NCBI GenBank assembly: GCA_902497035.1
Contig: CABVDL010000003.1
Coordinates: forward strand, 1-64,000
Length of the DNA stretch: 64,000 nt
DNA from: an uncultured Prevotella sp.
Lineage (GTDB): Bacteria > Bacteroidota > Bacteroidia > Bacteroidales > Bacteroidaceae
Reading direction: 5' to 3'
Positions within the stretch are counted from its first letter, which is position 1; every line of letters begins with the position of its first letter. Positions 36,495-46,255 of the stretch are shown here, piece by piece. The translations under genes were made by a program, and so were the position numbers. Below the pieces are notes generated by a model. It searched no databases. It worked only from the letters and a program-made list of their open reading frames with translations, and had not been told where the DNA came from.

Positions 36495-37775
36495 ATGAAA
36501 CCTTATTCTTTATTCAGCACCATGCGGGCGGCCCTTGGCCTGTCCGCTGTGCTTTTCTGTCTGCTGCCCCTATCTTCCTGCAAGGACAGTGAGGAAACGT
36601 ACCGCACGCCTGACAAAACAAACGAAAAAGCCGACACGGTGACACAGAAGGTCAAGGTGGAGACACCCCATGTTGACGTCGAGGCTGCAGGCGGCAAGGC
36701 CTATGTGTTTATCAAGGCTCACTCCACGCTGTACGACCTTCCGAAACTGACCATTGACGCGTCGTGGGTGAGAGAAAAAAGACATGACTTTACCGGAAGC
36801 TCAAGAGCCGTCTACAATGGCTATTATGACGCTGTGTATGTCCTCGATGTGGACAAGAACGAGGGCCTGGGACGCTCGGCCACCCTCACCTTTACCTATT
36901 ATCGCGACGGCGGTTACCACCTGGCCGATCCGGTGACAGTCACACTGCACCAGTGGCCGCGCGACCTCAAGACCTCCGAGACCATTCGTGTCAGCAAGCC
37001 GGGTCAGTTGCCCATACTCATGGGCGGCAACCCTGCGGCGTGGTCCTACCTCAATGAACTCAAGCTCACGGGACAGCTCAACACGGCCGACATGCGCACG
37101 CTGCGGCTCCTGCTCAGGCGAAGTGTCAGGTCGCGTGTCACTTACCGCAACGCGGATGGCGGTAAGATAGAGATTAGTGCTGCCTCTAACATGAGCCTGC
37201 GGCAACTGGATATGGGCGACTGCGAGCTGGTGGAGGATGGCGACACGGCGGTTGAGGATTGCATTGAGGACTTCGACGACAACTACGTACAGTCGCGCAA
37301 CGTCTTGGGCAAAGGCGCATTCTTTGTGGCGGGATGCAAGCTCGACAGCATCGTCCTGCCGAAAAACCTCACCGCAATTGGCGACGACGCTCTCAGAATG
37401 TGCCAGAACCTGAGCTACATCGACATCCCGGCGGGCGTTTCCAGCATTGGAAGCTATGCGTTTCAAAATTGCCAGGGCATGAAAGAAATCCGCATCCCCG
37501 CCAATTCGGCCCTGAAGACGCTCGGCATCTATGCACTTGCCACCGGCTCTTCGCTCAGCAGCATCTCCTTCCCCGCATCGTTGGAGGTGGTTGAGCAGGA
37601 AGGTATTCTTGGCCATGTAGGTGCCGGGAACATCCATGTGAAATGGCCCGTGCCGCCCACGCTGTCGCGTTTCCGTGTCTCCGACAAGGCCACGCTCTGG
37701 GTGCCCAAGGGCACGGGCGAGGCCTATAAGGCAGCCTTCGGCTGGAACAACGCCAAGGAAATCAAGGAGGAATAA
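36495..37775 (+). CDS. BspA-like leucine-rich repeat lipoprotein
   Basis: The 426-residue predicted surface lipoprotein has lipobox LSSC (Cys29) followed by acidic residues. The first 220 residues form a domain I do not recognise, perhaps a BACON- or fn3-like beta sandwich (VDVEAAGGKAYVFIKAHST). The second half has BspA-type (LRR_5) repeats: DSIVLPKNLTAIGDDALRMC, SYIDIPAGVSSIGSYAFQNC, KEIRIPANSALKTLGIYAL. It ends with a typical cap LWVPKGTGEAYKAAFGWNNAKEI. It may mediate adhesion. The gene lies between two segments that are contiguous in the second copy at 56 kb, and its stop codon falls inside the second one, so it was inserted here or lost there. Confidence 0.8.
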   Translation: MKPYSLFSTMRAALGLSAVLFCLLPLSSCKDSEETYRTPDKTNEKADTVTQKVKVETPHVDVEAAGGKAYVFIKAHSTLYDLPKLTIDASWVREKRHDFTGSSRAVYNGYYDAVYVLDVDKNEGLGRSATLTFTYYRDGGYHLADPVTVTLHQWPRDLKTSETIRVSKPGQLPILMGGNPAAWSYLNELKLTGQLNTADMRTLRLLLRRSVRSRVTYRNADGGKIEISAASNMSLRQLDMGDCELVEDGDTAVEDCIEDFDDNYVQSRNVLGKGAFFVAGCKLDSIVLPKNLTAIGDDALRMCQNLSYIDIPAGVSSIGSYAFQNCQGMKEIRIPANSALKTLGIYALATGSSLSSISFPASLEVVEQEGILGHVGAGNIHVKWPVPPTLSRFRVSDKATLWVPKGTGEAYKAAFGWNNAKEIKEE

Positions 37776-37844
37776 CGGCGTTCGCAGCAAATAGATGACG
37801 GCGCGTGCCTCTTTTCGCTCCCAATGGAGCTATGGGCCTAACCG
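37771..37844. repeat. Direct repeat, left copy, second part
   Basis: These 74 bp are identical, as read, to 56362-56435. In the right copy they directly continue the 170-bp repeat; here they are separated from it by 1,316 bp carrying the lipoprotein gene. A small GCTCC/GGAGC hairpin lies near the end. Confidence 0.93.
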
Positions 37845-37845
37845 C

Positions 37846-38307
37846 CTACCGGCCCTCCTCGCCGTTTGCCGGCTACGGGGGCGGCAGCAAGCCCACGACG
37901 GGCGACTATCACTATTGGGAGGTGTGGCATGGCCGCAAGCCCATCAGCGAGTACAACCGCGTCAGGACCCGCTTCTTCAGCGAGTACGGCATGCAGAGCT
38001 TCCCCGAATTTGAGTCGGTGAGGCGCTTCGCCCCTGATGAAAAAGACTGGGACATCCATTCCGAGGTGATGATGTGGCACCAGCGGGGCGGCGCGCATGC
38101 CACCAGTCTGATTGAGACCTATCTGGAAAGCGAGTATAAGAAGCCCGGCCGTTTTCAGGACCTGCTCTATGTGGGCCAGCTCATGCAGGGCGACGCCATG
38201 CGGACAGCCGTCGAAGCCCACCGCAGGGACAAGGGCTACTGCTGGGGTACGCTGCTCTGGCAGATCAACGACTGCTGGCCCGTGGCCTCGTGGTCCACCC
38301 CCATCAG
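37846..38307 (+). pseudogene. Remnant of a GH2-type beta-mannosidase
   Basis: About 150 codons (RPSSPFAGYGGGSKPTTGDYHYWEVWHG through FFSEYGMQSFPE, where the Glu is the GH2 nucleophile, to LLWQINDCWPVASWST) match the middle of beta-mannosidases of about 850 residues. The N-terminal sugar-binding and acid/base parts and the C-terminus are absent. The frame is fused at the front to repeat sequence (from an ATG at 37805). After WST it runs into unrelated AT-rich DNA with a stop at 38500. A truncated protein might be made, but it cannot be active. Confidence 0.88.
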
Positions 38308-38392
38308 CTTTCAGAGATTACGTATTCTTTCAAACGAAGTTGTCAGCCGTTTATATTCTGAGTCTTGTTTCCCAGGGGGGCTTGTTCTTCCC

Positions 38393-38494
38393 CCTACCCA
38401 CTTCGTGGGATATTCAGAATATTCAAGAATATTGAGAATATATATTGGCTCTTTATATTTTTCAATTTTCTCAATATTCCACGATGTGGGTAGG
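38393..38494. mobile_element. 102-bp palindromic MITE-like element
   Basis: The terminal inverted repeats 38393-38414 and 38473-38494 match at 20 of 22 positions. Inside, about 22 further positions on each side match at roughly 16. The whole element can fold into one long hairpin. It is AT-rich, has no coding capacity, and lies just past the break in the beta-mannosidase remnant. No target-site duplication is obvious. Bases 38495-38671 show no gene; they are AT-rich and may hold the fecR promoter, but no TAnnTTTG box is seen. Confidence 0.6.
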
Positions 38495-38671
38495 AGATAA
38501 ATGAAAGGTGTGCAGAAACGGGAAACCAATGAATTATTGAGAATATTAATGGCTGAGCAGTCACAGTAACTGCTTATTCTATAAAAATATGTTAAATACA
38601 AGATACGCGGATAACGGTTAGGCTGTCCTGAGATGTACACTGCATAGAAAGCCACAAAAAGTAAAGACCGC

Positions 38672-39658
38672 ATGTGTACAACAAAAGAATATATCAGCCT
38701 GTTCCGCAAATACCAAAGGGGTGAGGCCTCACTTTGTGAGATGAGCGAGCTGCTCAAGGGTCTCAAGGACGACGGCCCTTTCTGCCAGTGGATGGACGAA
38801 GAATGGCAATCCTCCGGCAACGACATGGATTCCGCACTGCGCGACCGTCTCTACTTGCAAATAAGCAAACGCGTCTCCCTTGAACAGACCCAAGCAAAGC
38901 GTCACAGCCGTCTTCATTTACACTGGGACCTGTTTGAAAAGGTAGCAGCAGCAGTTCTTGTTCTGGTTGCCGTAGGAGTGTGCTATTGGCACTTCTCCAC
39001 TGGCACCGTAGAACAGTGGGCCACCATCTCCTCACACGGCAAGTTCCTACAGGTCACCCTGCCCGACAGCTCACGAGTCTGGCTCTGCCGCTATTCCACA
39101 CTACAGTATCCCGCCGGTTTCCACCGGGGCGACCGCAACGTAAGGCTCACCGGCGAAGCCTATTTCGAGGTGCGCCACGACAGCAGCCATCCTTTCACCG
39201 TAAACGCAAGGCGCGTGCGCATCCGGGTTACCGGCACGAAGTTCAGCGTCAGCGATTTCCGCAACGAGCAGACCAGCAAGGTCGTGCTTTGTGAGGGTTC
39301 GGTCAACGTGAGCCGTCAAGGCCCGTCACAGCAGCGTGAGGTTCATTTGCGTCCAGGAAACGCCTACACATTGCTTCCCGACGGGCATCAACTGGTAGAG
39401 CACGTCGATGCAGAGGCTCTCGTGGCCTGGAAAGACGGCCAATACAGCTTCACTGACACCAGGCTCGCTGACGTGCTGCATCGCATCGGACGCTTATATG
39501 GCAAGGAGATAACCTGTGACAGTTCTGTGGGCGACAGGAAGGTGTCTTGTACCATCTTCCTCAACGACAGTTTCCTGGTAGCTCTAAGAGACCTGAGCCG
39601 CATCGTGCCAATCACCTGGAAAGCCGACCGCAACAAATGTCACGTCATGGGGAAATAA
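38672..39658 (+). CDS. FecR-type anti-sigma factor
   Basis: The 328-residue inner-membrane protein has a cytoplasmic N-terminal sigma-binding region, one membrane span at about 89-107 (EKVAAAVLVLVAVGVCYWHF), and a periplasmic FecR domain (VTLPDSSRVWLCRYSTLQYP, FHRGDRNVRLTGEAYFEV, FTVNARRVRIRVTGTKFSV, CEGSVNV). A C-terminal DUF4974-like/STN-binding part follows (LADVLHRIGRLYGKEI). It should receive the signal from the STN domain of the next gene product, SusC, and hold or release an ECF sigma factor. The sigma gene is not adjacent, as it usually is; it is at the far end of the locus (55467-56054). Confidence 0.92.
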   Translation: MCTTKEYISLFRKYQRGEASLCEMSELLKGLKDDGPFCQWMDEEWQSSGNDMDSALRDRLYLQISKRVSLEQTQAKRHSRLHLHWDLFEKVAAAVLVLVAVGVCYWHFSTGTVEQWATISSHGKFLQVTLPDSSRVWLCRYSTLQYPAGFHRGDRNVRLTGEAYFEVRHDSSHPFTVNARRVRIRVTGTKFSVSDFRNEQTSKVVLCEGSVNVSRQGPSQQREVHLRPGNAYTLLPDGHQLVEHVDAEALVAWKDGQYSFTDTRLADVLHRIGRLYGKEITCDSSVGDRKVSCTIFLNDSFLVALRDLSRIVPITWKADRNKCHVMGK

Positions 39659-39709
39659 CCGTCCCCCTCCGACACCTGCTAACAAGACTAATTATCTAAT
39701 CTATAAAAT

Positions 39710-42700
39710 ATGAAACCAAAAACCAAACCCAAGGAGGGACTGTCGTCTCTTGCAGGGAAGGCTATGTTCCCTACAGGGCGATGGCTTGCCATGGCCAGCC
39801 TCTCAGTTATGCTTGCTGCCCCAGGCATCGCAGAGTGCAAGGCAAGTGCTGCTCCCCCGACAGCCATCACGCTTGTGGTTCACAAGAAAACCATCAAGGA
39901 GGCTCTGACCCTGTTGGAGAAAACTTATGGCTACGCGTTCTTCTATTCCTCGGGGATTCTTGACACCTCGCGCCGCATCACGCTCAACCTTCGTGGCCTG
40001 TCCATCGACGCCGTCATGAGGCAGCTGCTCAATGGCACCGGCTGTACTTACTCCATTAGCGGAAAGAAGGTGTACATCGACGTGGCAGCCTACAAGACAC
40101 CCAAGAGCCAACAGACAGCGAAACGCCCGTCAGCGGCACAGACACACCGCCTCACAGGTCTCGTCACCGACGCCAACACAGGCGAGCCGCTAATTGGCGT
40201 GACGGTGCAGGCCAAGGGCGAGGAAAGCCACGGCACGATTACCGACATCGACGGCAAGTACTCGATGGACGTGTCGAACAACACAGAACTCGTATTCTCC
40301 TATATAGGCTATAAACCACAGACCCTGTTAGTCAACGACCTCGGCGTGCTCAACGTGAAGCTGCACACCGACAACGAGATTATCGACGAGGTGGTGGTCG
40401 TCGGTGCCGGTACGCAGAAGAAAGTGTCGGTGACAGGCTCCATTGCCGCCATCCGCGGTACCGACCTTGTGGCACCAACTTCGTCATTGACCAGCAATCT
40501 CGCCGGCAAACTGTCGGGCATCATCTCAACTACATCGAGTGGTGAGCCAGGATCCACGTCATCATTCTACATCCGTGGCATCAGCACATTCGGCGGGCGT
40601 ACCACACCGCTCATCCTGCTTGACGGTGTGGAGATAACCCCCACTGACCTCAACAACCTGCCTTCCGAGAGCATCGAAAGCTTTTCCATTCTTAAAGATG
40701 CCTCAGCCACAGCAATCTATGGAGCCCGTGGTGCCAACGGCGTGATGCTGGTCACTACCAAGAGTGGACAAGAGAACATGAAGGCAAGGGTAAATGTCAA
40801 GTTTGAAACCTCACTGTCGCATCCCGTCAACGTGGTGGAGTATGCCGACGGATCCACCTACATGCGCACCTACAACGAGGCTCAGCTTGCACGCAACCCA
40901 GAAGCGGAGCCACGTTATTCGGCTACGCAGATTGCCAACACCGAGAGCCAACTCAACCCCTACGTCTATCCCGATGTTGACTGGTACGACCTGATGTTTA
41001 ACGACTACACCTACAATCAGCGAGCCAACGTTAATATCACTGGTGGCGGATCACGTGTAACCTATTACATGGGGCTACAGGCAAACCACGATAACGGCAT
41101 CATCAAGACTCCTAAAAATTATTCCATCAAAAACAACTATAACCGCTGGCAGTACACCTTTCAGAACAACATCGGTTACAAGCTGACACCAACGACGCAA
41201 CTGGACCTGCGCCTCAATGCCCAGATTGGATCGTCAAAATCTCCCAATCTGTCATTTGGGGAAATTTTCCGCTCCATCTACATCAACAACCCTGTCACCT
41301 TCCCTGCCTACTATCCTAAAGAGCCGGGCAGCAACAGGATAAGGTTCGGCTCAAAAATAAAGGACACGGGACAGTATTTCACCAATCCATTTGCCTACAT
41401 GGCCAACACATTCAGGCAAACAAACACCAACAAGCTGAACATATCGCTCAACATTGACCAGAAGTTTGACTTCATCACCAAGGGGCTGTCGGTAACTGCC
41501 TTAGTCAATTTCAACAACTATTCCGAGAAGTATTATTCGCGCTCGCTTCAGCCTTATCTGTATATGGTTAATCCTTTGTCATATAGTGATGAGGATCCGG
41601 ATTATTATGAGCTTGAGCTGTTGCAAACCGGCTCAGACTACATCAGCCAATCGGGTGTATCACGATTCAGCAACAATACCTTTTATCTGGATGCGCGTGT
41701 CAACTATGTCCGTTCCTTCGGTTTGCATAACATCACCGGCATGCTGATGTATATGATGAGAGAGTACAGTGCCGATGCCCTGCCTAACCGCAACCAAGGC
41801 TTCTCAGGACGTGCCACCTACGACTACGACAACCGCTATCTCTTAGAGTTTAATTTCGGCTATAACGGTACGGAACGCTTGAAACACCGTCGGTTCGAAT
41901 TCTTTCCAGCCGTTTCTGTGGGCTGGGTTGCGAGCGGTGAGAAGTTTTGGGCACCCATTGCCAAGTACGTCGACTTCTTCAAGGCCCGCGCCTCCTACGG
42001 ACTGGTAGGCTCAGACGAGACAGGTGCCAATGCAGGCGCGCCTCACTTCCTGTACCTTGACGAGGTGAACATGGTTGGCGGAGAGAGCTTCGCATCAGGA
42101 TATTCCGGCTCGGAGCGTCGTGCCGGCGGCAAGGTCATATCATACGCCACGCTCAATCCTCACTGGGAGCGGGCAAAAGAGTTCGATGTGGGTGCCGACC
42201 TGCGCCTGTTCAACCAGATTAACGTCACTTTCGACTATTATCATTACAAACGCGACCGCATTCTCATGAAGCGTGCCTCATTTCCTCAGATTTTGGGCTA
42301 CGACACGGCCGTACCCTGGAGCAATATCGGCAAGGTGGATAGCAAAGGGTTGGAGTTCAGTGTCAACTGGTCCAAGCACTTCAACAAGGACCTGTCTATG
42401 GACTTGCGATTCAACTACACCTACACACGCAATAAGTATGTCTACATAGATGAGCCCGACTATCCTTATGTATGGCAGATAAATACGGGTAAGTCACTTG
42501 ACCACATGACAGGGTACATCGCCGACGGTTTGTTCAAAGACCAGGCCGACATTGACAAACATGCCTCTCAGTCATCGCTCGGCAGCACTACCATAATGCC
42601 CGGAGACATCAAGTATCGTGACATCAATGGCGATGGCATCATTACTGCCGAAGACCAGGTCGTGCTGTCCGATTATGGATGGACACCACGCGTGCAGTAT

Positions 42701-43138
42701 GGTATCGGTGCAAGTTTCACATGGAAGAAAGTCGATTTCAGCGTATTCTTCAACGGATCTGCCAAACGGAAAATCATGATTAACAACATCTATCCGTTTT
42801 GCGCCAATGACGGAAATGATTTCAACCTGATGAAATGGATTGCCGACAGCCACTGGAGTGAGGGAGCCGACAACTCCAATGTGATATATCCACGCCTTGG
42901 CGTACTGACCACTCAGATAGGCAACAACATGCAGCCCAGCAGCTACTGGATACGCAATGGCAGGTTCATACGATTCAAGACGCTTGAGATAGGCTACTCA
43001 TTCCCCATCTGCCGTGTCTATTTCAGTGGTGACAACATTGCCGTTTGGTCGCCTTTCAAGTATTGGGACCCGGAACTGAATTATATCACTTATCCGCTGT
43101 CGCGTACCTTCAATCTTGGTGTACAGTTCAATATATAG
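39710..43138 (+). CDS. susC: SusC-like TonB-dependent receptor with STN signalling domain
   Basis: Outer-membrane glycan importer, 1142 residues. After the signal region comes an STN domain (about 52-124: LVVHKKTIKEALTLLEKTYG to YSISGKKVYID), present only in receptors that signal to FecR. It is followed by a carboxypeptidase-regulatory-like beta-sandwich (about 147-230: GLVTDANTGEPLIGVTVQAKG), the plug with DEVVVVGAGTQKK and SILKDASATAIYGARGANGVMLVTTKSG, and a 22-strand-type barrel ending SRTFNLGVQFNI. It pairs with the following SusD. Codon use is visibly more AT-rich than in the core genes of the window, suggesting acquisition. Confidence 0.95.
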   Translation: MKPKTKPKEGLSSLAGKAMFPTGRWLAMASLSVMLAAPGIAECKASAAPPTAITLVVHKKTIKEALTLLEKTYGYAFFYSSGILDTSRRITLNLRGLSIDAVMRQLLNGTGCTYSISGKKVYIDVAAYKTPKSQQTAKRPSAAQTHRLTGLVTDANTGEPLIGVTVQAKGEESHGTITDIDGKYSMDVSNNTELVFSYIGYKPQTLLVNDLGVLNVKLHTDNEIIDEVVVVGAGTQKKVSVTGSIAAIRGTDLVAPTSSLTSNLAGKLSGIISTTSSGEPGSTSSFYIRGISTFGGRTTPLILLDGVEITPTDLNNLPSESIESFSILKDASATAIYGARGANGVMLVTTKSGQENMKARVNVKFETSLSHPVNVVEYADGSTYMRTYNEAQLARNPEAEPRYSATQIANTESQLNPYVYPDVDWYDLMFNDYTYNQRANVNITGGGSRVTYYMGLQANHDNGIIKTPKNYSIKNNYNRWQYTFQNNIGYKLTPTTQLDLRLNAQIGSSKSPNLSFGEIFRSIYINNPVTFPAYYPKEPGSNRIRFGSKIKDTGQYFTNPFAYMANTFRQTNTNKLNISLNIDQKFDFITKGLSVTALVNFNNYSEKYYSRSLQPYLYMVNPLSYSDEDPDYYELELLQTGSDYISQSGVSRFSNNTFYLDARVNYVRSFGLHNITGMLMYMMREYSADALPNRNQGFSGRATYDYDNRYLLEFNFGYNGTERLKHRRFEFFPAVSVGWVASGEKFWAPIAKYVDFFKARASYGLVGSDETGANAGAPHFLYLDEVNMVGGESFASGYSGSERRAGGKVISYATLNPHWERAKEFDVGADLRLFNQINVTFDYYHYKRDRILMKRASFPQILGYDTAVPWSNIGKVDSKGLEFSVNWSKHFNKDLSMDLRFNYTYTRNKYVYIDEPDYPYVWQINTGKSLDHMTGYIADGLFKDQADIDKHASQSSLGSTTIMPGDIKYRDINGDGIITAEDQVVLSDYGWTPRVQYGIGASFTWKKVDFSVFFNGSAKRKIMINNIYPFCANDGNDFNLMKWIADSHWSEGADNSNVIYPRLGVLTTQIGNNMQPSSYWIRNGRFIRFKTLEIGYSFPICRVYFSGDNIAVWSPFKYWDPELNYITYPLSRTFNLGVQFNI

Positions 43139-43177
43139 TTACAGATACCACAAATGTTATAAGACAAACATATAAAT

Positions 43178-45172
43178 ATGAAATCAAGATACAGTTTCAT
43201 TAAACGTCAGGCAAGGACAGGCATGCTTTACATAGCATTGCTTATGTGCGGCACCGGATGGCTCGCATCCTGCGACTACCTTGATGTAGTGCCAGTAGAG
43301 CAACCGGGCATAAGCGACTTGATGAAAGATGCCAATGATGTCAGAAACATGCTATACTCGTGTTATGGATACATTCAGAACGAGAATTGCGACATGCCCA
43401 GTCCAAAGACGGTCGATGGCATGAGCGACGACCTTGTTCAGCCACAGGAGTGGGAAAACCTAAGCAATATGTGCCAATGGAATATAATATCCCCGTCAAA
43501 CACACACCATTGGAGTAGTGAATATCCTTGGAAAGTATGGTATAATGCCATTGGATACTGCAACCAGTTCCTACAGCAGATTTCACAAATCAACTTCGAC
43601 TTTTCGAGCAGCACCAAAAAACAATACATTGCTGAGGTTAATTTTCTGAAGGCATACTATCATTTCCGCCTGTTGAGCCTTTATGGCCCTATACCTATCG
43701 TAGACAGACAGCCTAGCCAGAACATCGCAAAGGCTGACTTGCCCGGCCGTTCACATTATGACTTTTGCGTGAAATACATTGACAGCCTGCTAACAGTAGC
43801 AGCGCCAGACCTGCCTGCCGTCTATTCGAGCAACACCGAATATGGACGTGCCACCTCTGTCATGTGTAAGGCGCTGAGTGCCAAGATGCACGTCATTGCC
43901 GCCTCTCCGCTGTGGAACGGCGACTTTCCAGACCGCACTTGGAAAAACAAGAACTACCAGACTCCAGGCTACGGCTATGAGTTAGTAAGCCACGCTTACG
44001 ATGCCACAAAATGGGAGAAAGCACGACAGGCTTGTGTGCAAGCCATCAGCGCCGCCGAGGCTGCCGGACACAAACTTTTCACCGTGGAGGAGGCTGAGGC
44101 ACAGCGCTTGAAAGACAATGTGCCATTGCCTGACATTCCGGGCAATGTCGATGACGACTTTAAGAAAAAGGTCGTGACCATGCGCTATCTGATGGCCTCG
44201 CGTCCGGACATGGGAAATACGGAGGTTCTCTGGGCCATAGAACCAAAGGAAACCAACATCGGACAGGATTTATATGTCATAAGCTCCGTACCGAACTATG
44301 TCATCACGTCCACCATAGGGCAACGCATGGGATGCTGGGGCGGACTGTCTGCGACACTGTATTCCGTGGAGCATTTTTACACAAAAGACGGTTTGTGTCC
44401 GGAAGATGATCCGAACTTTACGCCAGAGATCAACTGGTTCAAGTCGGCCGGCATAGCTTCCAACAGTGACATCATCAACCTGTGCGTAGGACGCGAACCA
44501 AGATTCTATGCTTGGATTTCTTTCGATGGCGACCAGTACAGTTCTGTAATGGCAAACCGTAGTCCGCTCTACGTACATATGCGGCAAGGCCAATATCAAG
44601 GCTATGATGTTACGATACACGGAACACGCAACTATAGTCCGACAGGTTTCCTGAATAAGAAATGGGTGTCCCCTAATTTCTATATGACCCAAAGCAGCGC
44701 TGAGGGTAACCATGATGACCTGTATTATCCCAAGTCCATGATGCGACTTGGTGAACTTTATCTTGACCTCGCTGAGTGCGACGCGCATCTTGGAGGACAG
44801 TATGAGGCAGAGGCCTTTACCTATCTGAACAAAATACGTGAAAGGGCAGGAGTGCCAGACTTGACGGCGCAAATGCTCACTATGGCCAACAAGACGCTGC
44901 TACAGGCAGTTCTCGGCGAAAGGTTTATTGAACTTTATGCAGAGCATTCCAGATATTATGACATCCGCCGCTACGTGCAAGGTCCGAAATATCTCAGTAA
45001 GTCGTGCTATATGGGATTGAACGCTATGCGTACAAACCCGTCGTTTGAAGAGTTCAACACTCCGACGCCAATTCCCCAACCTTTCTCCTGGAACAACCGG
45101 CAGTATCTGCTGCCCGTGACATCAAGTGAAATCTACTCCAATCCACAGATGGTGCAGGCACCGGGCTATTAA
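43178..45172 (+). CDS. susD: SusD-like surface glycan-binding lipoprotein
   Basis: Lid of the SusC transporter. The 664-residue protein has a lipobox ending ASC (Cys32) followed by DYLDVVP, the usual SusD start. It contains FLKAYYHFRLLSLYGPIPIV, TEYGRATSVMCKALSAKM, and the C-terminal RagB/SusD part YPKSMMRLGELYLDLAECDAHLG, LNKIRERAGVPDL and LGERFIELYAEHSRYYDIRRY. It lies 39 bp after susC. Confidence 0.95.
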   Translation: MKSRYSFIKRQARTGMLYIALLMCGTGWLASCDYLDVVPVEQPGISDLMKDANDVRNMLYSCYGYIQNENCDMPSPKTVDGMSDDLVQPQEWENLSNMCQWNIISPSNTHHWSSEYPWKVWYNAIGYCNQFLQQISQINFDFSSSTKKQYIAEVNFLKAYYHFRLLSLYGPIPIVDRQPSQNIAKADLPGRSHYDFCVKYIDSLLTVAAPDLPAVYSSNTEYGRATSVMCKALSAKMHVIAASPLWNGDFPDRTWKNKNYQTPGYGYELVSHAYDATKWEKARQACVQAISAAEAAGHKLFTVEEAEAQRLKDNVPLPDIPGNVDDDFKKKVVTMRYLMASRPDMGNTEVLWAIEPKETNIGQDLYVISSVPNYVITSTIGQRMGCWGGLSATLYSVEHFYTKDGLCPEDDPNFTPEINWFKSAGIASNSDIINLCVGREPRFYAWISFDGDQYSSVMANRSPLYVHMRQGQYQGYDVTIHGTRNYSPTGFLNKKWVSPNFYMTQSSAEGNHDDLYYPKSMMRLGELYLDLAECDAHLGGQYEAEAFTYLNKIRERAGVPDLTAQMLTMANKTLLQAVLGERFIELYAEHSRYYDIRRYVQGPKYLSKSCYMGLNAMRTNPSFEEFNTPTPIPQPFSWNNRQYLLPVTSSEIYSNPQMVQAPGY

Positions 45173-45196
45173 TTCCAACTTATTGTTAGACAATAA

Positions 45197-46243
45197 ATGA
45201 AGATTATCATGAATTCAAGATACAGAAACCTTCTCCTCTTGACAGGCTTCAGTCTGTTGCTTACCAGTTGTGGAAAGGAAAGCATCAGCGAGTTTTTCCC
45301 TGAGGAATACTACAAGATACTGTACGTCAAGGGAGATGCCCAAAAGAACGTAGTTCTGAACACTACGCAGGGTGTCATCGGCGACACGATTGTTGTGCTC
45401 AAAAGTGGCGCTTATCCAGAAACGAGGTCAACAGTTGCCCTTAGCATAATGTCTGAAGATGATGTAATAAACGACTGGAACCTTGAGGCTGGCAGTTTCA
45501 AGATATTACCGTCCAATGCCTATGAGTTGCCTGCCGGTGATGTCACTATGGCTGCTGACGAATGGTACAAGGACCTGGCTTTCTCTTACGACCCGGCTGA
45601 GATTTACAAATCCGTCAAGGCAGACAGAAATGTGACATGGGTGCTGCCGCTTCGGCTGACAAGCACTGACAGCAGTGTAAACAAGGACAAAGATCACATT
45701 TTGTTGGAATTTAACGTAAGTTCGCCGATAATTGTTTGGACGGCCACTGACGTGAGAACTACCATTCTTGATGACATACTACACGTGAGCCTCAGCATCG
45801 CTTTGGATAAGCCCGGCATGACTTCCTATTCTATCACGTGCCAGCCGGAAGTTGAAAATGCAGATGCGGTTGTACGACAATACAACGATTCACTGGGAAC
45901 TAACTATGAAGCAATGCCTGCAAATGCCTACAGTTTCACCCCTGTTACACTGTCTCCAGACAACAATACGGGTGTTTCCGACCTCCGCATTGTGAGAGAA
46001 TCACTTAAAATCGGACACTCCTATCTGTTGCCTGTCAGCCTTGGTGCTCTGTCGAGCGACATTGTTGACAAATCTAATGAATTGAGGTATGTCATTGTCA
46101 ACTATATTGACGAAAGCCAGATTGAAGTGCTTCAGGAAAATGCAGATGGAACGTATATCCAAGGCACCAAAGGAAACAGCGGAAAGACTGTTGACAGTTC
46201 CGACGAAGTACTGAGTAAGAAGAATAACTTTTCCAACCCTTAA
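45197..46243 (+). CDS. DUF1735 surface lipoprotein (SusE/F-position glycan-binding protein)
   Basis: The 348-residue protein has signal peptide and lipobox LLTSC (Cys25), starting at ATG 45197 or 45209. It contains two copies of a DUF1735-like sandwich (VVLNTTQGVIGDTIVVLKSG to ILLEFNVSSP, and VRTTILDDILHVSLSIALDKPG to YVIVNYID), each with the characteristic NDWNLEAGSFKILPSNAYELPAGDV or YNDSLGTNYEAMPANAYSF segment. Proteins at this position usually bind the glycan at the surface. No CBM is recognisable at the C-terminus. Confidence 0.82.
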   Translation: MKIIMNSRYRNLLLLTGFSLLLTSCGKESISEFFPEEYYKILYVKGDAQKNVVLNTTQGVIGDTIVVLKSGAYPETRSTVALSIMSEDDVINDWNLEAGSFKILPSNAYELPAGDVTMAADEWYKDLAFSYDPAEIYKSVKADRNVTWVLPLRLTSTDSSVNKDKDHILLEFNVSSPIIVWTATDVRTTILDDILHVSLSIALDKPGMTSYSITCQPEVENADAVVRQYNDSLGTNYEAMPANAYSFTPVTLSPDNNTGVSDLRIVRESLKIGHSYLLPVSLGALSSDIVDKSNELRYVIVNYIDESQIEVLQENADGTYIQGTKGNSGKTVDSSDEVLSKKNNFSNP

Positions 46244-46255
46244 AAACTTATAATT

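Noticed and set aside
37805..38500. Intact 231-residue enzyme gene
   Set aside because: Only an internal stretch matches beta-mannosidase. The first codons are repeat DNA and the last 60 codons are AT-rich, unrelated sequence.
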